Under the pieces are notes generated by a model. That model saw only the letters and a program-made list of their open reading frames with translations, did no database searches and was not told the origin of the DNA. 64,000 nucleotides of DNA, taken from assembly GCA_948099385.1 (NCBI GenBank), contig CANUEZ040000104.1, positions 1,393,501-1,457,500 of the forward strand, in the 5' to 3' direction. This document shows positions 54,537-64,000 of the stretch, piece by piece. Source of the DNA: Fasciola hepatica. Its lineage: Eukaryota > Platyhelminthes > Trematoda > Plagiorchiida > Fasciolidae. Positions within the stretch are counted from its first letter, which is position 1. The number at the start of each line of letters is the position of its first letter. The position numbers and the translations under genes were made by a program.

Positions 54537-55016
54537 CTAAATAGCATGGAGAACATGCATCTCATCATTCTGTGACTTATTCATACACAGATCTTTACAG
54601 AAAAATTGACCGTGTACATAGGTGATCTGACACTTAATTTCTATGGCTTTTCGTGGTGCACCTAGAAATTGCCCCGCCTCTTGGCAGCTAAAGAAATACC
54701 ATAAGTGGTCACTCAACACATTGCACTCCTCATTGTACAGGCTGATCTCGAGGGTGCACTCATCCAAAGTGCAGTGCCTGAAAAAGCAGTGCAAATAATG
54801 ACCTTGACTAATCTCATTTATCGACATATCATCAGAGAGTCCTATTTGTACTAAGAGAAAACTTCGATTTGATACATCAAATAATGTATACCCCTGGCAC
54901 TGTGAATCATCTGTACGGGTTTTAGTGACCTCGATCGTGCTGAGAAAATGACCTTCTTGTGGACAACGTTTTGGATTTATTTTCTCTAGGATCTTTTCTG
55001 AGGCTTGGTTTCCACC
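54537..55016 (-). CDS. Cysteine-rich open frame, probable exon of an unrecognised host gene
   Basis: The - strand is open for 159 sense codons between TGA (55,017-55,019) and TAG (54,537-54,539), an unusual length for this window outside transposons. It encodes ten cysteines at irregular spacing (QCQGY, LHCFFRHCTLDECTLEIS, EECNVLSDHLWYFFSCQE, IKCQITYVHGQFFCKDLCM), consistent with an extracellular disulfide-bonded domain. A pyrimidine-rich acceptor (GGTCATTTTCTCAG) would start an exon at 54,939, and the TAG could be the gene's stop. ATGs exist in frame only at about codon 64 and later. Gene identity is unknown; exon-like units on the same strand at 56,519-56,603 may belong to it. Confidence 0.45.
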   Translation of the reverse strand, partial: GGNQASEKILEKINPKRCPQEGHFLSTIEVTKTRTDDSQCQGYTLFDVSNRSFLLVQIGLSDDMSINEISQGHYLHCFFRHCTLDECTLEISLYNEECNVLSDHLWYFFSCQEAGQFLGAPRKAIEIKCQITYVHGQFFCKDLCMNKSQNDEMHVLHAI

Positions 55017-55019
55017 TCA

Positions 55020-56242
55020 TCGTTTTTTTCGGTTGCTTACATTTAACTGAACTGACCTTTCCATGGTTTTCGTTGACCAAGTTTTTTTAAGTGACGTTTG
55101 CTTTCGGTTTCTCGACGACTGTACACGCACTTGTATTGCTTTCTACTTCACCGTAGCATTCGTTTGTATTTTGTGTATTTCTCGCATCGGTAGTGTTTCG
55201 GTACCACGATATAAAGAATACACTTCCACATCTGTCCACCAACTAAAGTCTTCTCTATTTGTTCAATAGAGGGGATTTCTTCGGTGATTCGCTATGAGAC
55301 TGGGCAGAAGACACGTTCATAAGCCATATTTGAACGTCTTCTATAGGATCTTGAAAACTGACAGTAGCATATCGATTTGACATACTTTCTTTTTTATCAT
55401 GTCAATGCCGAATTATGAGAAGAGCGCAAATCGGCATAAAAACACAACTTCATACATAAGGACACATCCACGGTAGTCAATTGAGACAGATACATTTTTG
55501 ATTGGTCAATACATCAACGATCAGCAATATCAAATACTGCTTGTCGTAGACACATCGTGTTCAAAAATTACGGGCCACCCTTGAAAGTTTCATATTCATA
55601 TTTTGGCTACTGATAACATCGACAGTAGCCAGATTTTTGGATTTTCTGCCTCAGCGGAAAAAAAGCCGTAAGATTCTTTGTACGAAATCGGTGTCTACGA
55701 GTCATTTAAAACTGCAAATGATAGCCCAGAAGCGATGACGTAAATACACTGACTCATTCCATCGGCTCTGCCAGGGGTATTTCTACGAATATGCGCTTGC
55801 TTACTGTGCATAAATAGGATCATCGGAGTCCACCTGTGCATTCAATTGCAGTTCCTCATTATTCGTGGTGACTGGAAGTTGGCCGGATTATGAGCATATG
55901 TGACAACGATGTGCTTAACATTTTACCGAACATCTAGATATAATTGTAGGTTTTCTCTAGTTTTCTGACTACCAGGTGTAGAGACCGAATATCAGCAAAT
56001 CTTTGTTGGTTTTCTCATGTAAAACCGATAGGCAATAGATTATTCTGGGTGGGCTACGCATTTATTGTGATCGCTGACTGCAGTTATTCACCTTTGTTTG
56101 GATCTTTTCAGCAAATTGTTCTCGTTATTACGCACCAATAACTAAACTGATGACATCCGACTGCTCATTGATAGCATTTACATTTACCTATTTCTGTTCT
56201 GATCAGTCCTAGTGGCCACGTGGAATCAACATTAGACATCTA
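55020..56242. other. Non-coding stretch
   Basis: I see nothing supported. 55,040-55,270 (+) has an open frame starting MVFVDQVFLS and a GATATAAAGAATAC block that could be promoter- or LTR-like. The evidence is too thin to call. Confidence 0.35.
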
Positions 56243-56677
56243 TTCAAGTGACTTCATTGTACACACCTCCAATGGTCACTTCTGATCGTAGTGCTGTACT
56301 ACTTTTGCCTAAATATTATTAGAAAAGGAATCCCCTGCACCCCCCGTGCACTGTCTGCAAACGTGTTTGTACTCCCGAGAATCTAGACGAACTTAGATCA
56401 CTTGTTGGTTCATCCGTATTATCGATTGTAAATCTGCTTCCAGAAAGATTAACCCCGGTTACGGAAATTTCGCATGAGCACATACAGCTTATACAAAGTT
56501 GTGTTATTTAATACTTACAATCTACATATAACTTCACAACTTCTTTAGTTTTCTGGTTGTTGCAGTTGTAAAACGAATAACCACATATTTTAATATTTTC
56601 TCCCTGGAATTGAAGGAATATTGAAGTGTATTGAAAACCTCTACAAGTCACATAAAAAACGCCAAATGAAAACATAG
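56243..56677. repeat. Left arm of a second inverted repeat
   Basis: It is the reverse complement of 57,266-57,712 with roughly 95 percent identity by eye over 410 or more bases, falling off at the outer ends. The inner boundary is sharp (CGCCAAATGAAAACA in the left arm, mirrored in the right). With the spacer of about 590 bases this makes a structure of about 1.47 kb, like a foldback or long-TIR element, or an inverted gene-segment duplication. Confidence 0.92.
56519..56603 (-). CDS. Exon-like unit in left arm (85 nt)
   Basis: On the - strand an acceptor (CAATATTCCTTCAATTCCAG) and a perfect GTAAGT donor bound exactly 85 bases. One frame is open across it: GENIKICGYSFYNCNNQKTK, EVVKLYVD, leaving one base. 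The same unit with both splice sites is in the right arm at 57,339-57,423 (+). The downstream continuation is unclear. Confidence 0.4.
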
Positions 56678-57265
56678 TGGATTGTCCTCGTTTCCTGTCA
56701 GACTACTTAAACCGTAATATAACTGGAAAATGTAACTGGCAGATAATTGTAATGCGTTTGTTATCAGTTATAAGCGTCAGCTGTACTGGAGTCCTTATTC
56801 TCTGTAGGTCCTGAAAAGGACCGGTTATTCGTACTCTAGCCATCATCGACCTGACACGCTTGCACTCCCCGGATAAGCCGCAATCAACGCAGTCACACCA
56901 GGCTAACCCAGTAGCTTGTAACACGGAAAACGGTTTTTCGGTTTTCGATGCGCCCGATCAATAATCCAGACTGTCTATCGATTTGACTATACGGAGTCAT
57001 TCTGGTTCAGCGTAACTGACATGCTCCAGACACACTTGCGCACGTTAGCCTAGATTGTACACACGGCTTAGCTGAGACCAATAATTCGGATTTTGCGTGT
57101 GTGATCGTGGTCCAATCATGCAAAGCAGATACACACCTGTCTGTAATTATGCGCACACTTCCACTGGCGGTGCAGTCATGGGATCCTTCCGCCATTGATA
57201 GACAGCATGAATCATTGGTCTGATGCATCGAAGAATGTAGCCTGACATGAAACGAGTGCAATCTA
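56678..57265 (-). other. Spacer of second inverted repeat, with coding-like - strand frames
   Basis: The - strand has an open frame at 56,924-56,703 that includes WCDCVDCGLSGECKRVRSMM. After an internal acceptor-like CCGGTCCTTTTCAG it reads PVQLTLITDNKRITIICQLH, an Ig-strand-like pattern. A second open frame covers 57,261-57,007. If these are exons they lie upstream of the 85-nt unit of the left arm on the same strand. No family is recognised. Confidence 0.3.
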
Positions 57266-57712
57266 CTTTGTTTTCATTTGGCGTTTTTATGTGACTTGTA
57301 GAGGTTTTCAATACACTTCAATATCCCTTCAATTTCAGGGAGAAAACATTAAAATATGTGGTTATTCGTTTTACAACTGCAACAACCAGAAAACTAAAGA
57401 AGTTGTGAAGTTATATGTAGATTGTAAGTATTAAATAACACAACTTTGTATAAGCTGTATGTGCTCATGCGAAATTTCCGTAACCGAGGTTATTCTTTCT
57501 GGAAACAGATTTACAATCGATAATACGGATGAACCAACAAGCGATCTAAGTTCGTCTAGATTCTCGGGAGTACAAACACGTTTGCAGACAGTGCACGGGG
57601 GGTGCAGGGGATTCCTTTTCTAATAACATTTAGGCAAAAGTAGTACAGCACTATGATCAGAAGTGATCATTGGAGGCATATACAAGGAAAATACTTGGAT
57701 AGTACAAATGGC
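57266..57712. repeat. Right arm of the second inverted repeat
   Basis: Mirror of 56,243-56,677. Differences include a CGA/TGA change near 57,653 and single-base indels. Confidence 0.92.
57339..57423 (+). CDS. Exon-like unit in right arm (85 nt)
   Basis: Same unit as at 56,519-56,603 on the opposite strand, with acceptor CTTCAATTTCAG and donor GTAAGT both intact and the same peptide. It is likely part of a duplicated gene segment. Beyond the donor the same frame meets a TAA and is then open again for over 60 codons (ending ...VHGGCRGFLF at 57,622). Confidence 0.35.
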
Positions 57713-59339
57713 TGCAATTTGAATAACCGTAAGATTGCTCAGTTTTAAACATTCCGGTATTTTTATTTCTTGGTATAGATGAGTTCAGGTTGGAGATATT
57801 TCATTACATTAGACTTGTTACGGCTTTTTTTCAATCTATACTTTTATGCACATAATATATATCTGTATGATGGGAGGAAAACCTTAGTTGTCATCTTGAG
57901 ATGAATAACGAAATTCGAAAAGTGAACTCATCATGAAGATGGGTGCAATTAATCCGTGCAATATTCAAATCAATGTTTTGGAATTAGGAACAGATGAATA
58001 AATATCTGTTGAGTCTCAGAATAACAATAATTTAGATCAAACAACTGTTTTCCTAATAATTCTTAACAGTGCTAGTGCAGATCATAAGGGTGACAGTAGT
58101 ATCGTGAGCTATCCGTTTTTTGGGGTTGAAGGTCATAGCTGGTGTACCATGAAGTAGGTGGCCTGGGATGCAGTGGTTCGCGTGTATTGAAAAGAGCACT
58201 ATGGCTATGTGACTATAAAGGCGTTTACCAGAAGAAGAAAAATAGAACGGTTGCACATGCACACGGACACGCGTGTTCACACGTTTGTAAGATCCGCTGT
58301 TTACGGATCGATAGATGTAAGATGCAAATACGCGTGGATAAATCAGTAGAGATGGGAATAATGACAAACTAATCGATTGCCTGAACAGAAGTGATCGTGA
58401 ATGGTGTAAAAATCAGTCCACACTCTCAGTTGACGAGGATTCAGTTGGCGTCTGATTCGGGTACTGATACTGGATTATAGGGGTTTATTTTAGGTGCTGT
58501 CCATCTTTCGCAAAGTAGTCAAACAGCTTGAATGAACCTTTGATGCACATTGATCAGGACGTATTAGTAGGCCAACGGCAATCGTCTCGACAGTGGACTA
58601 CTTGCTGAGCCGGGCTGCTTTCGATTGGTTGAGGGGGAGAGACCTAATGGACGAGCTTCAACTCACCTAAAGGCCAAACAACTGCAAGGGTGTCACCTTT
58701 ATGTCCTGTACCAATCCGATTGGGATTCATTGAAAACAAATGTGCTTTTTCAGTGTTACTGCTTCTGATGTGATAACGGGATTAATCGGTCTACTGAGGT
58801 TTGTACTGTGTATGCTGGAGTATAGAGCAAGTACGGGAGTAACTCGTCCGAATTGCTTCCTTACTGGATTTATTCGTTGACAATGATTCGTCTTGACTAT
58901 TTCACTTTGATCACAAGTGATATCAGATACTACTAGCCCGTTTGTATTTGAATTTCAAAGTGATTTCATTATTCGATCAATGAAAAAGTTCTCTACCATG
59001 AATTCCACCGGTTTTCAGAGAAAACTTGATTTACACCTCTCCATAAAGAGAAAGTTGAGTTGGACGGCGCTAGTCTACTGACACAAGGTACGTGAACTCG
59101 CTTCAAGTCTGGTGGTTGGCTACCACTCCGTGCTGTGTAGTACTCAAAAAATGAGATAACATTTAGTTCCTAAAGAATCGTCTCTGTTACGCTATATCCA
59201 AGCCCCGCCGGCTAGTCCAACCATTTCGTCACACTGATTAATAACCATGAACAGTACACGTCCACGGGTTCCGATTTCGAAATCAAACTCAGCCTGAGTT
59301 CATTTCCACGCACGCCGACTTCCATACTCGGTACACCGA
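57713..59339. other. Non-coding stretch
   Basis: No gene or recognisable element. AT-rich with short open frames on both strands (58,053-58,372) that overlap each other. Confidence 0.4.
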
Positions 59340-60480
59340 TATGAGACCAGGCTTGCCAACACGATCACATTACCAGTAATGCTACGACAGCAACGGGGGA
59401 TGAATTAAAACAAGGTGGGGAGAGCGGTGAGTAAAAAGAACGAATGCTTGTTTTACATCGCCTTACACTTTTCCAAGATTTTATTTTTACGGGAAACAGA
59501 AGTATAAAAGACAGGCTGTACAACATTCGTGTCACTGAACTCTGTTCTAAGCCATACACCTCAAAGTCTCTAACCAACGGCAATCCCCATCCCTCTGGTC
59601 CCAATCTGGAAGATTGAAGAAGGCAAGTTTATCTGGACAGTGGATCACAGCCTCAGGGTTGTTGCAGCTTGCATGTGGAACACCCACCGATGTACATAGA
59701 CAGCTTAGTGTAAATTGATGTTTGTTTCGAGTCAGCAGGACTACATCAGTATGGTCGGCATCCCCGCGGTTTGTGGCTTATTAAAACGTGGTTAAGCTGG
59801 GCTCATGGTGACTCGACGGATGAGGAAGCCACATAGCTTCCCGGCGATCAGATGTCGTGCCAATGAGAAACAGGCGATAGACACAGCACAACGGTATACC
59901 ATCCCTTCTTTTCGGATGACAAGAATCTAGCCCAAAAGGGCCTCCTAAAAGCGCCTCGGCCGATGACAGCCGACTTAGTCTGGCTTTCATACCCCCCTCC
60001 CCCCCCCCAAAAAAAAATCGCGATATCAGCCCGATGGTCTTAATGTAAGAGGTCGTAGGAATCATCTTTGATTGCATCTACCTTACAATTGGTGGATACA
60101 CAGGCCGAAGCAAAAACAAATTGTGTCTATCGGAACGGTGACTGCTCATTTACACAAACCTCTAGATCTCACTGCGCATAACCGACTGTCTACACGGATC
60201 CAGTCCACCTGCAAGATATCAGCTTTCTATTAAGGGGCCATGCCAAAGGCAGAAAAAACGGAAGTTGCAGTCTGAGGGTCCTCAGAAATGCATAAGTGAA
60301 ACTTGGCCGAAGCATTGGATGGAAGCATCAATCGAATGACAGAACTGGCGTCTTGAATGAGGGTCACTTGACTGCAACTTACATCAATGACAAAGGTTCT
60401 AATCGTATTGTTTAAACCTACTTCTTGTTCTAGGAACATCAGTGTTTGCGCGTTGGACATGATTAGTTTGAATCGGCATC
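59340..60480 (-). mobile_element. RTE-C element lacking its RT region, - strand
   Basis: On the - strand the endonuclease begins with NAQTLM near 60,440 (family NVRTL). It continues with an IDVSC-type run, IQDASSVIRL near 60,345, then LQVDWIRVDSRLCAVRSRG near 60,210 and LGGPFGLDSC near 59,945. Linker and RT are absent. The tail follows: FNLPDWDQRDGDC near 59,610, SSVTRMLYSLS near 59,530, and a 3' end near 59,340 with GTGTTGGCAAGCCTGG. The LGGPFGLDSC motif is shared with the copy at 17,840, and the GTGACACGAATG block with 10,466. Confidence 0.75.
59992..60017. repeat. Poly-C / poly-A run
   Basis: A C-rich run interrupted by one T (about 16 bases) followed by nine A, inside the RTE-C endonuclease relic. 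Confidence 0.9.
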
Positions 60481-63400
60481 AGAAACAAAGGAGGGCATCA
60501 GCCGGCTGCAATGGACTCTGAGAGACTGAAAGGCTCGTCGAGGAAGATCTAGAGAAAACCTGGACAGAATTCTTGCCAGTGATACTACGGATGACCAAAG
60601 TTCCCGTTGAAAATGAAAAATGTTAGGAAGAAGAAAGGGAAAGCGAAAGACTGGACAAGGAATTCGTTGTACAGGGTATGATAGTGCTGACGATCATATG
60701 AGAATTGTCTGTGAACATGAAATAAAGGTCTGTCATAACAAAATCTGTCGTTGTAGGTTGCGTTTTGGGCTGCCGCTCTACTCCGCTGCTCATTCCAGAG
60801 TAGTTTTTTTATTCAAGGATGTATCTACAGCACTTGCGCACCCATTGATCCAGATGAGCCGGTGGTCAAGTGTACGAATCATTTATCTCCTCTACGGGGT
60901 CTTGTCGGATAGATGGAACACGATATGGGGCTATGTTCGTATTTAGTGGCGTGTCACATTCACCACATCACTGAGTTGTCCACAAGTCTACGTAGCCTTT
61001 TAAACCGGAGAACGCAAACCAAGGAGATAAACCCACCACACCCTCAAATACCACCACTGATCGCTCGTGACGGTTTATTTGATTTCTTCACTTTATTCAC
61101 GGTTAACCACGAAAGCTGCGGCCGTTCCCTTGTACGCAACCTGAGGATGTGCCCGGTGGCATACATTTCTACTGAACTCTGAGTCATTGGTGAAAAGACA
61201 TCTATCTATCAAATAAGCCGAACTCTGAGTGATTGACTATTTGCCAATGTCCAGAATCATTGGAGAAGTGTGGTTTATGCTATTTCGGTACGTTTATACA
61301 AAGCACACCTTTGACAGCCAAGCAGACAGTGTAAGAACGATCTAATATTTTTTTTCCATTGTCAAATGTCAATCACGATGAAGGAACCACCATTGCTTTG
61401 GGATAGTTACCAACGACAGAAATTTTCCCAGCAAAAGAGTTCACAGTCCGATCTTTACTGAGGTAGTCTATGTGAGACGAGATTCTTTTTGTCGACGACA
61501 CTAATAAAAACATTCTGGACAGTTGGTCTGCCCGAGTCTGTACTCGCCATGCTTATCATTCAGTGTCTCTGCTGCAAAACCTGTCTCTGTAGAATCCGGT
61601 GACGGGGGATTCCAGTTGTTTTCAAGAAAATGTAGTTAACCAGTAATAACCAAGTCCCCTGATTCTGATCTGTTATCGTCCTGGGATTGCATCGGTTCTG
61701 GTTGAGTGGTTTAGAGCGTTTATCCATAAACTTAGAGGTCAAAAGATCGTATCTCGCTGTAGCCGGTCATTTTGATGCTAGGCAGCAATCTATCGTGTTA
61801 TCTGGATCGTCACCACGCCCGTCTCATTATGACCTTACGTTATTTCACACTCCAAGTCTCACGGTCGATTCTTCGGTATCCCTAAAGGAGCAGTGGGCCT
61901 TCCTCTGAGCTCATCAGAAACCATGCCTATTAAAGTTGTTATGTCCGTGGATGGACATCACATTTTCACAGTCTGAAGGGAAAACCTCAAAGTTAAACAA
62001 GAGTAACCTGGCGTTCAGATGAATGCAGGATGCATCTCGACAATTAGGCACCTGTTCTTTGATTATTTTATAAGCGCGCTCATTTTGACAAATTACATAG
62101 CGACCGGAAATGTTTTCCCCGCCTACGAACAGTAGCAGGAATCACACACTGGATTTTACACACTGGTAAAAATTTAGTTTACCAGGTTTGAGGAATCAGG
62201 ACCGTATGTCGCTGTATTCCCATGGCCATATTGACATCAAAAATGAAATATATCAGCTATGAGCTGCATTATTCTTGAATACTTGTGACCAGAACCGACG
62301 TCGTTCGGCAGTTTGGAAAGCTTTATCGATCAGCAAGCACAGACCTCTACTACTTGATTAGAAAGTGTCACCTGACAGTGTAAGTTTACTGTAACGCTAG
62401 CCAATCGATGTCATCTAACTGCACCGATACTGTCAGCACCGTCAGAGCTACATTTTTTTCTCCCTGCAAAAAGAATATGATTTAAGTCATTGATTTTGCA
62501 TTCATCACTGGGTATAGTACAAGATGTTAGACTAAACCTTTTTCAACACTGAACCAGTAAGCTGTCTATCAAGTGGCCAATCTAGTAGCTGGATCGAAAA
62601 TTTAACCTGATAATTCTGACATAACAAGTTCTCTCTTCCTTTACCTCTACTATTGATGAAACGGATTCCTGATTGCCAACGACTGTCAATGTATACGTGT
62701 GACCTAGACCACTGGGTAGCTTCAGCTCTAACTGAATTATGCTGTGTGGCATACACAAGAAGTAAACCTACGGTCTTTGAGGTAAACCGGCAGGATAGAA
62801 GCTACGTTTCAGACGCTCGCATACATCCATCAGTGCTGTTTAGGGCCCCAATAGTGTAAAATTTAGGAGTCAGTATGGTTTGCCCTTCCTGTCCTGGTTC
62901 ATTCTGATAAAGTTCAAACTGGAAATCTGACTAAGCTAACTAGTACTGTCGAAACCGAGGTAAAATAAACGGTCAGATTTAGACAACAATAAATGCATTA
63001 TGCGCAGTTTCTAAGCTTTTTTCGAAGACAGTACTGGCTGGTCGTACTGGAGCATGCACAGTGACAGGCACAGCTCTGTTATTTCGGCGCTTCTCATCAG
63101 GCCATTACAGTGTGCAAGTAACCTTTTAGCGGTGCACACAGAAAGATCAGAGGTGTTAAGAGAGAAGTACAAAATTTAATATTACTCCTGTTGAAAAAGC
63201 TTTTGCGTGGACGGAATAACCATTTGTAAGTTTGCTCTAAAATCCGGTTAACCTTTGACTCAAGGAGCTGCAACGCTTGGATGAACTGTTTTTGAGGGTG
63301 TTAGGTCCGTGTAACCTAATCTCAGTGGCTTCCTGACCCCTTTAAAGTGGTTTGCGGATAGATGACACTAGACGACCCATCACGCGTTAGCGTAAGACCA

Positions 63401-64000
63401 ATATCGCACTGGTTATCATTTTATTCATCCCCCAAGTAAATCACATAGAACAGTGTTTCTGAACCCAGTCGGGCAGGCAACTGGTTATTCACTAATTTAC
63501 CTCGCTTCGAAGCAGCAAAATACACAATTTTAGATGGAAAATAATTTAAGCCGTTTAATTTTGAGTTTCTGTTGGAAACATGGCTTGCTGGTGAAGGCGA
63601 TTCTGATTTCGGCTGTGTAGAAAGATTTTGTTCATGCTGGACAACCGGGTGGCCGGTGTTTCTGCAGCCACAACCCCGATGAATCCTATACAAGGGGAAT
63701 AGACAGTTTTTAGGGGGAGGGGAGGGGGTGAGGATACCTAAGCCGAAGGTTCACATGCACATGTTGCGTGATAAAGCTATCTGGGTGTGCACTCTCAGTG
63801 AGCGAGGTGCACATAGTTCCTGAAACATACTTAAGCTCGTCTTCGGAGCACGTTCGACGAGTTCCGGGTACGCTTCTTAATTCAGACTATGATAATATTT
63901 TGCTAATATGAAAACCCTGAACAAAACATGATTACTAGTCGATATCTTGTCGAATCTCACGGTATGCCTTTGCACACTATTCTCGAACTATCAGCGTTTG
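60481..64000. other. Non-coding stretch to the window end
   Basis: No supported gene. A tRNA-like segment near 61,693 (TCTGGTTGAGTGGTTTAGAG, with GGTCAAAAGATCGTATCTC about 35 bases later) may be a SINE head. 63,945-64,000 (-) weakly matches the unknown repeat at 35,880. The open frame at 63,421-63,693 (-) has no recognised features. Confidence 0.4.

Noticed and set aside
55063..55269. Solo LTR suggested by a TATAAAG block
   Set aside because: No matching second copy, TG/CA ends or target duplication could be found.

Overview
The window looks like chromosomal DNA from a flatworm, most likely a digenean trematode (fluke). This is an inference from content. It holds degenerate RTE-clade (Schistosoma SR2-like) non-LTR retrotransposons, Ty3/Gypsy pol relics, a pogo/Tigger-like transposase relic, and one convincing host gene split by small and large introns. 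There are no bacterial-style operons, rRNA, tRNA genes or CRISPR arrays. RTE-A, RTE-B and RTE-C below are working names used only here.

Layout. 1-2,300: dispersed repeats, a tRNA-like SINE head and an unexplained 73-codon open frame. 2,308-7,735: a very large, almost perfect inverted repeat (arms of about 2.39 kb, spacer of about 650 bp) built from retroelement debris. 9,053-21,092 (+): a LITAF-domain gene. Its proline-rich N-terminal exon (PSAP and PPPY motifs) is at 9,173-9,382, the first zinc-binding half of the domain at 13,818-13,980, and the second half with the stop codon at 20,984-21,092. Splice phases agree throughout, and the two large introns carry RTE-B and RTE-C relics. 21,840-22,110: an RTE-B 3' end, followed by a short ORF with a signal-peptide-like start.

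23,040-32,030 is a nest. One old RTE-B copy was interrupted by a nearly full-length RTE-A copy on the + strand (23,224-27,053) and by a second, 5'-truncated RTE-A copy on the - strand (28,618-31,959). Another RTE-B 3' end lies at 33,900-34,506. 34,500-48,200 is mostly featureless non-coding DNA with a pogo-like relic (39,849-40,690) and low-copy dispersed repeats. 48,239-49,155 may hold host exons. 49,880-53,250 carries two Ty3/Gypsy pol relics in opposite orientation. 54,537-55,016 (-) is a 159-codon cysteine-rich open frame that is probably a host exon. 56,243-57,712 is a second inverted repeat whose arms each carry the same 85-nt exon-like unit. 59,340-60,480 (-) is an RTE-C copy that lost its RT region.

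Almost all coding potential is mobile-element derived and inactivated. LITAF is the only host gene named with confidence. The rest of the 64 kb is interpreted as intronic or intergenic DNA.
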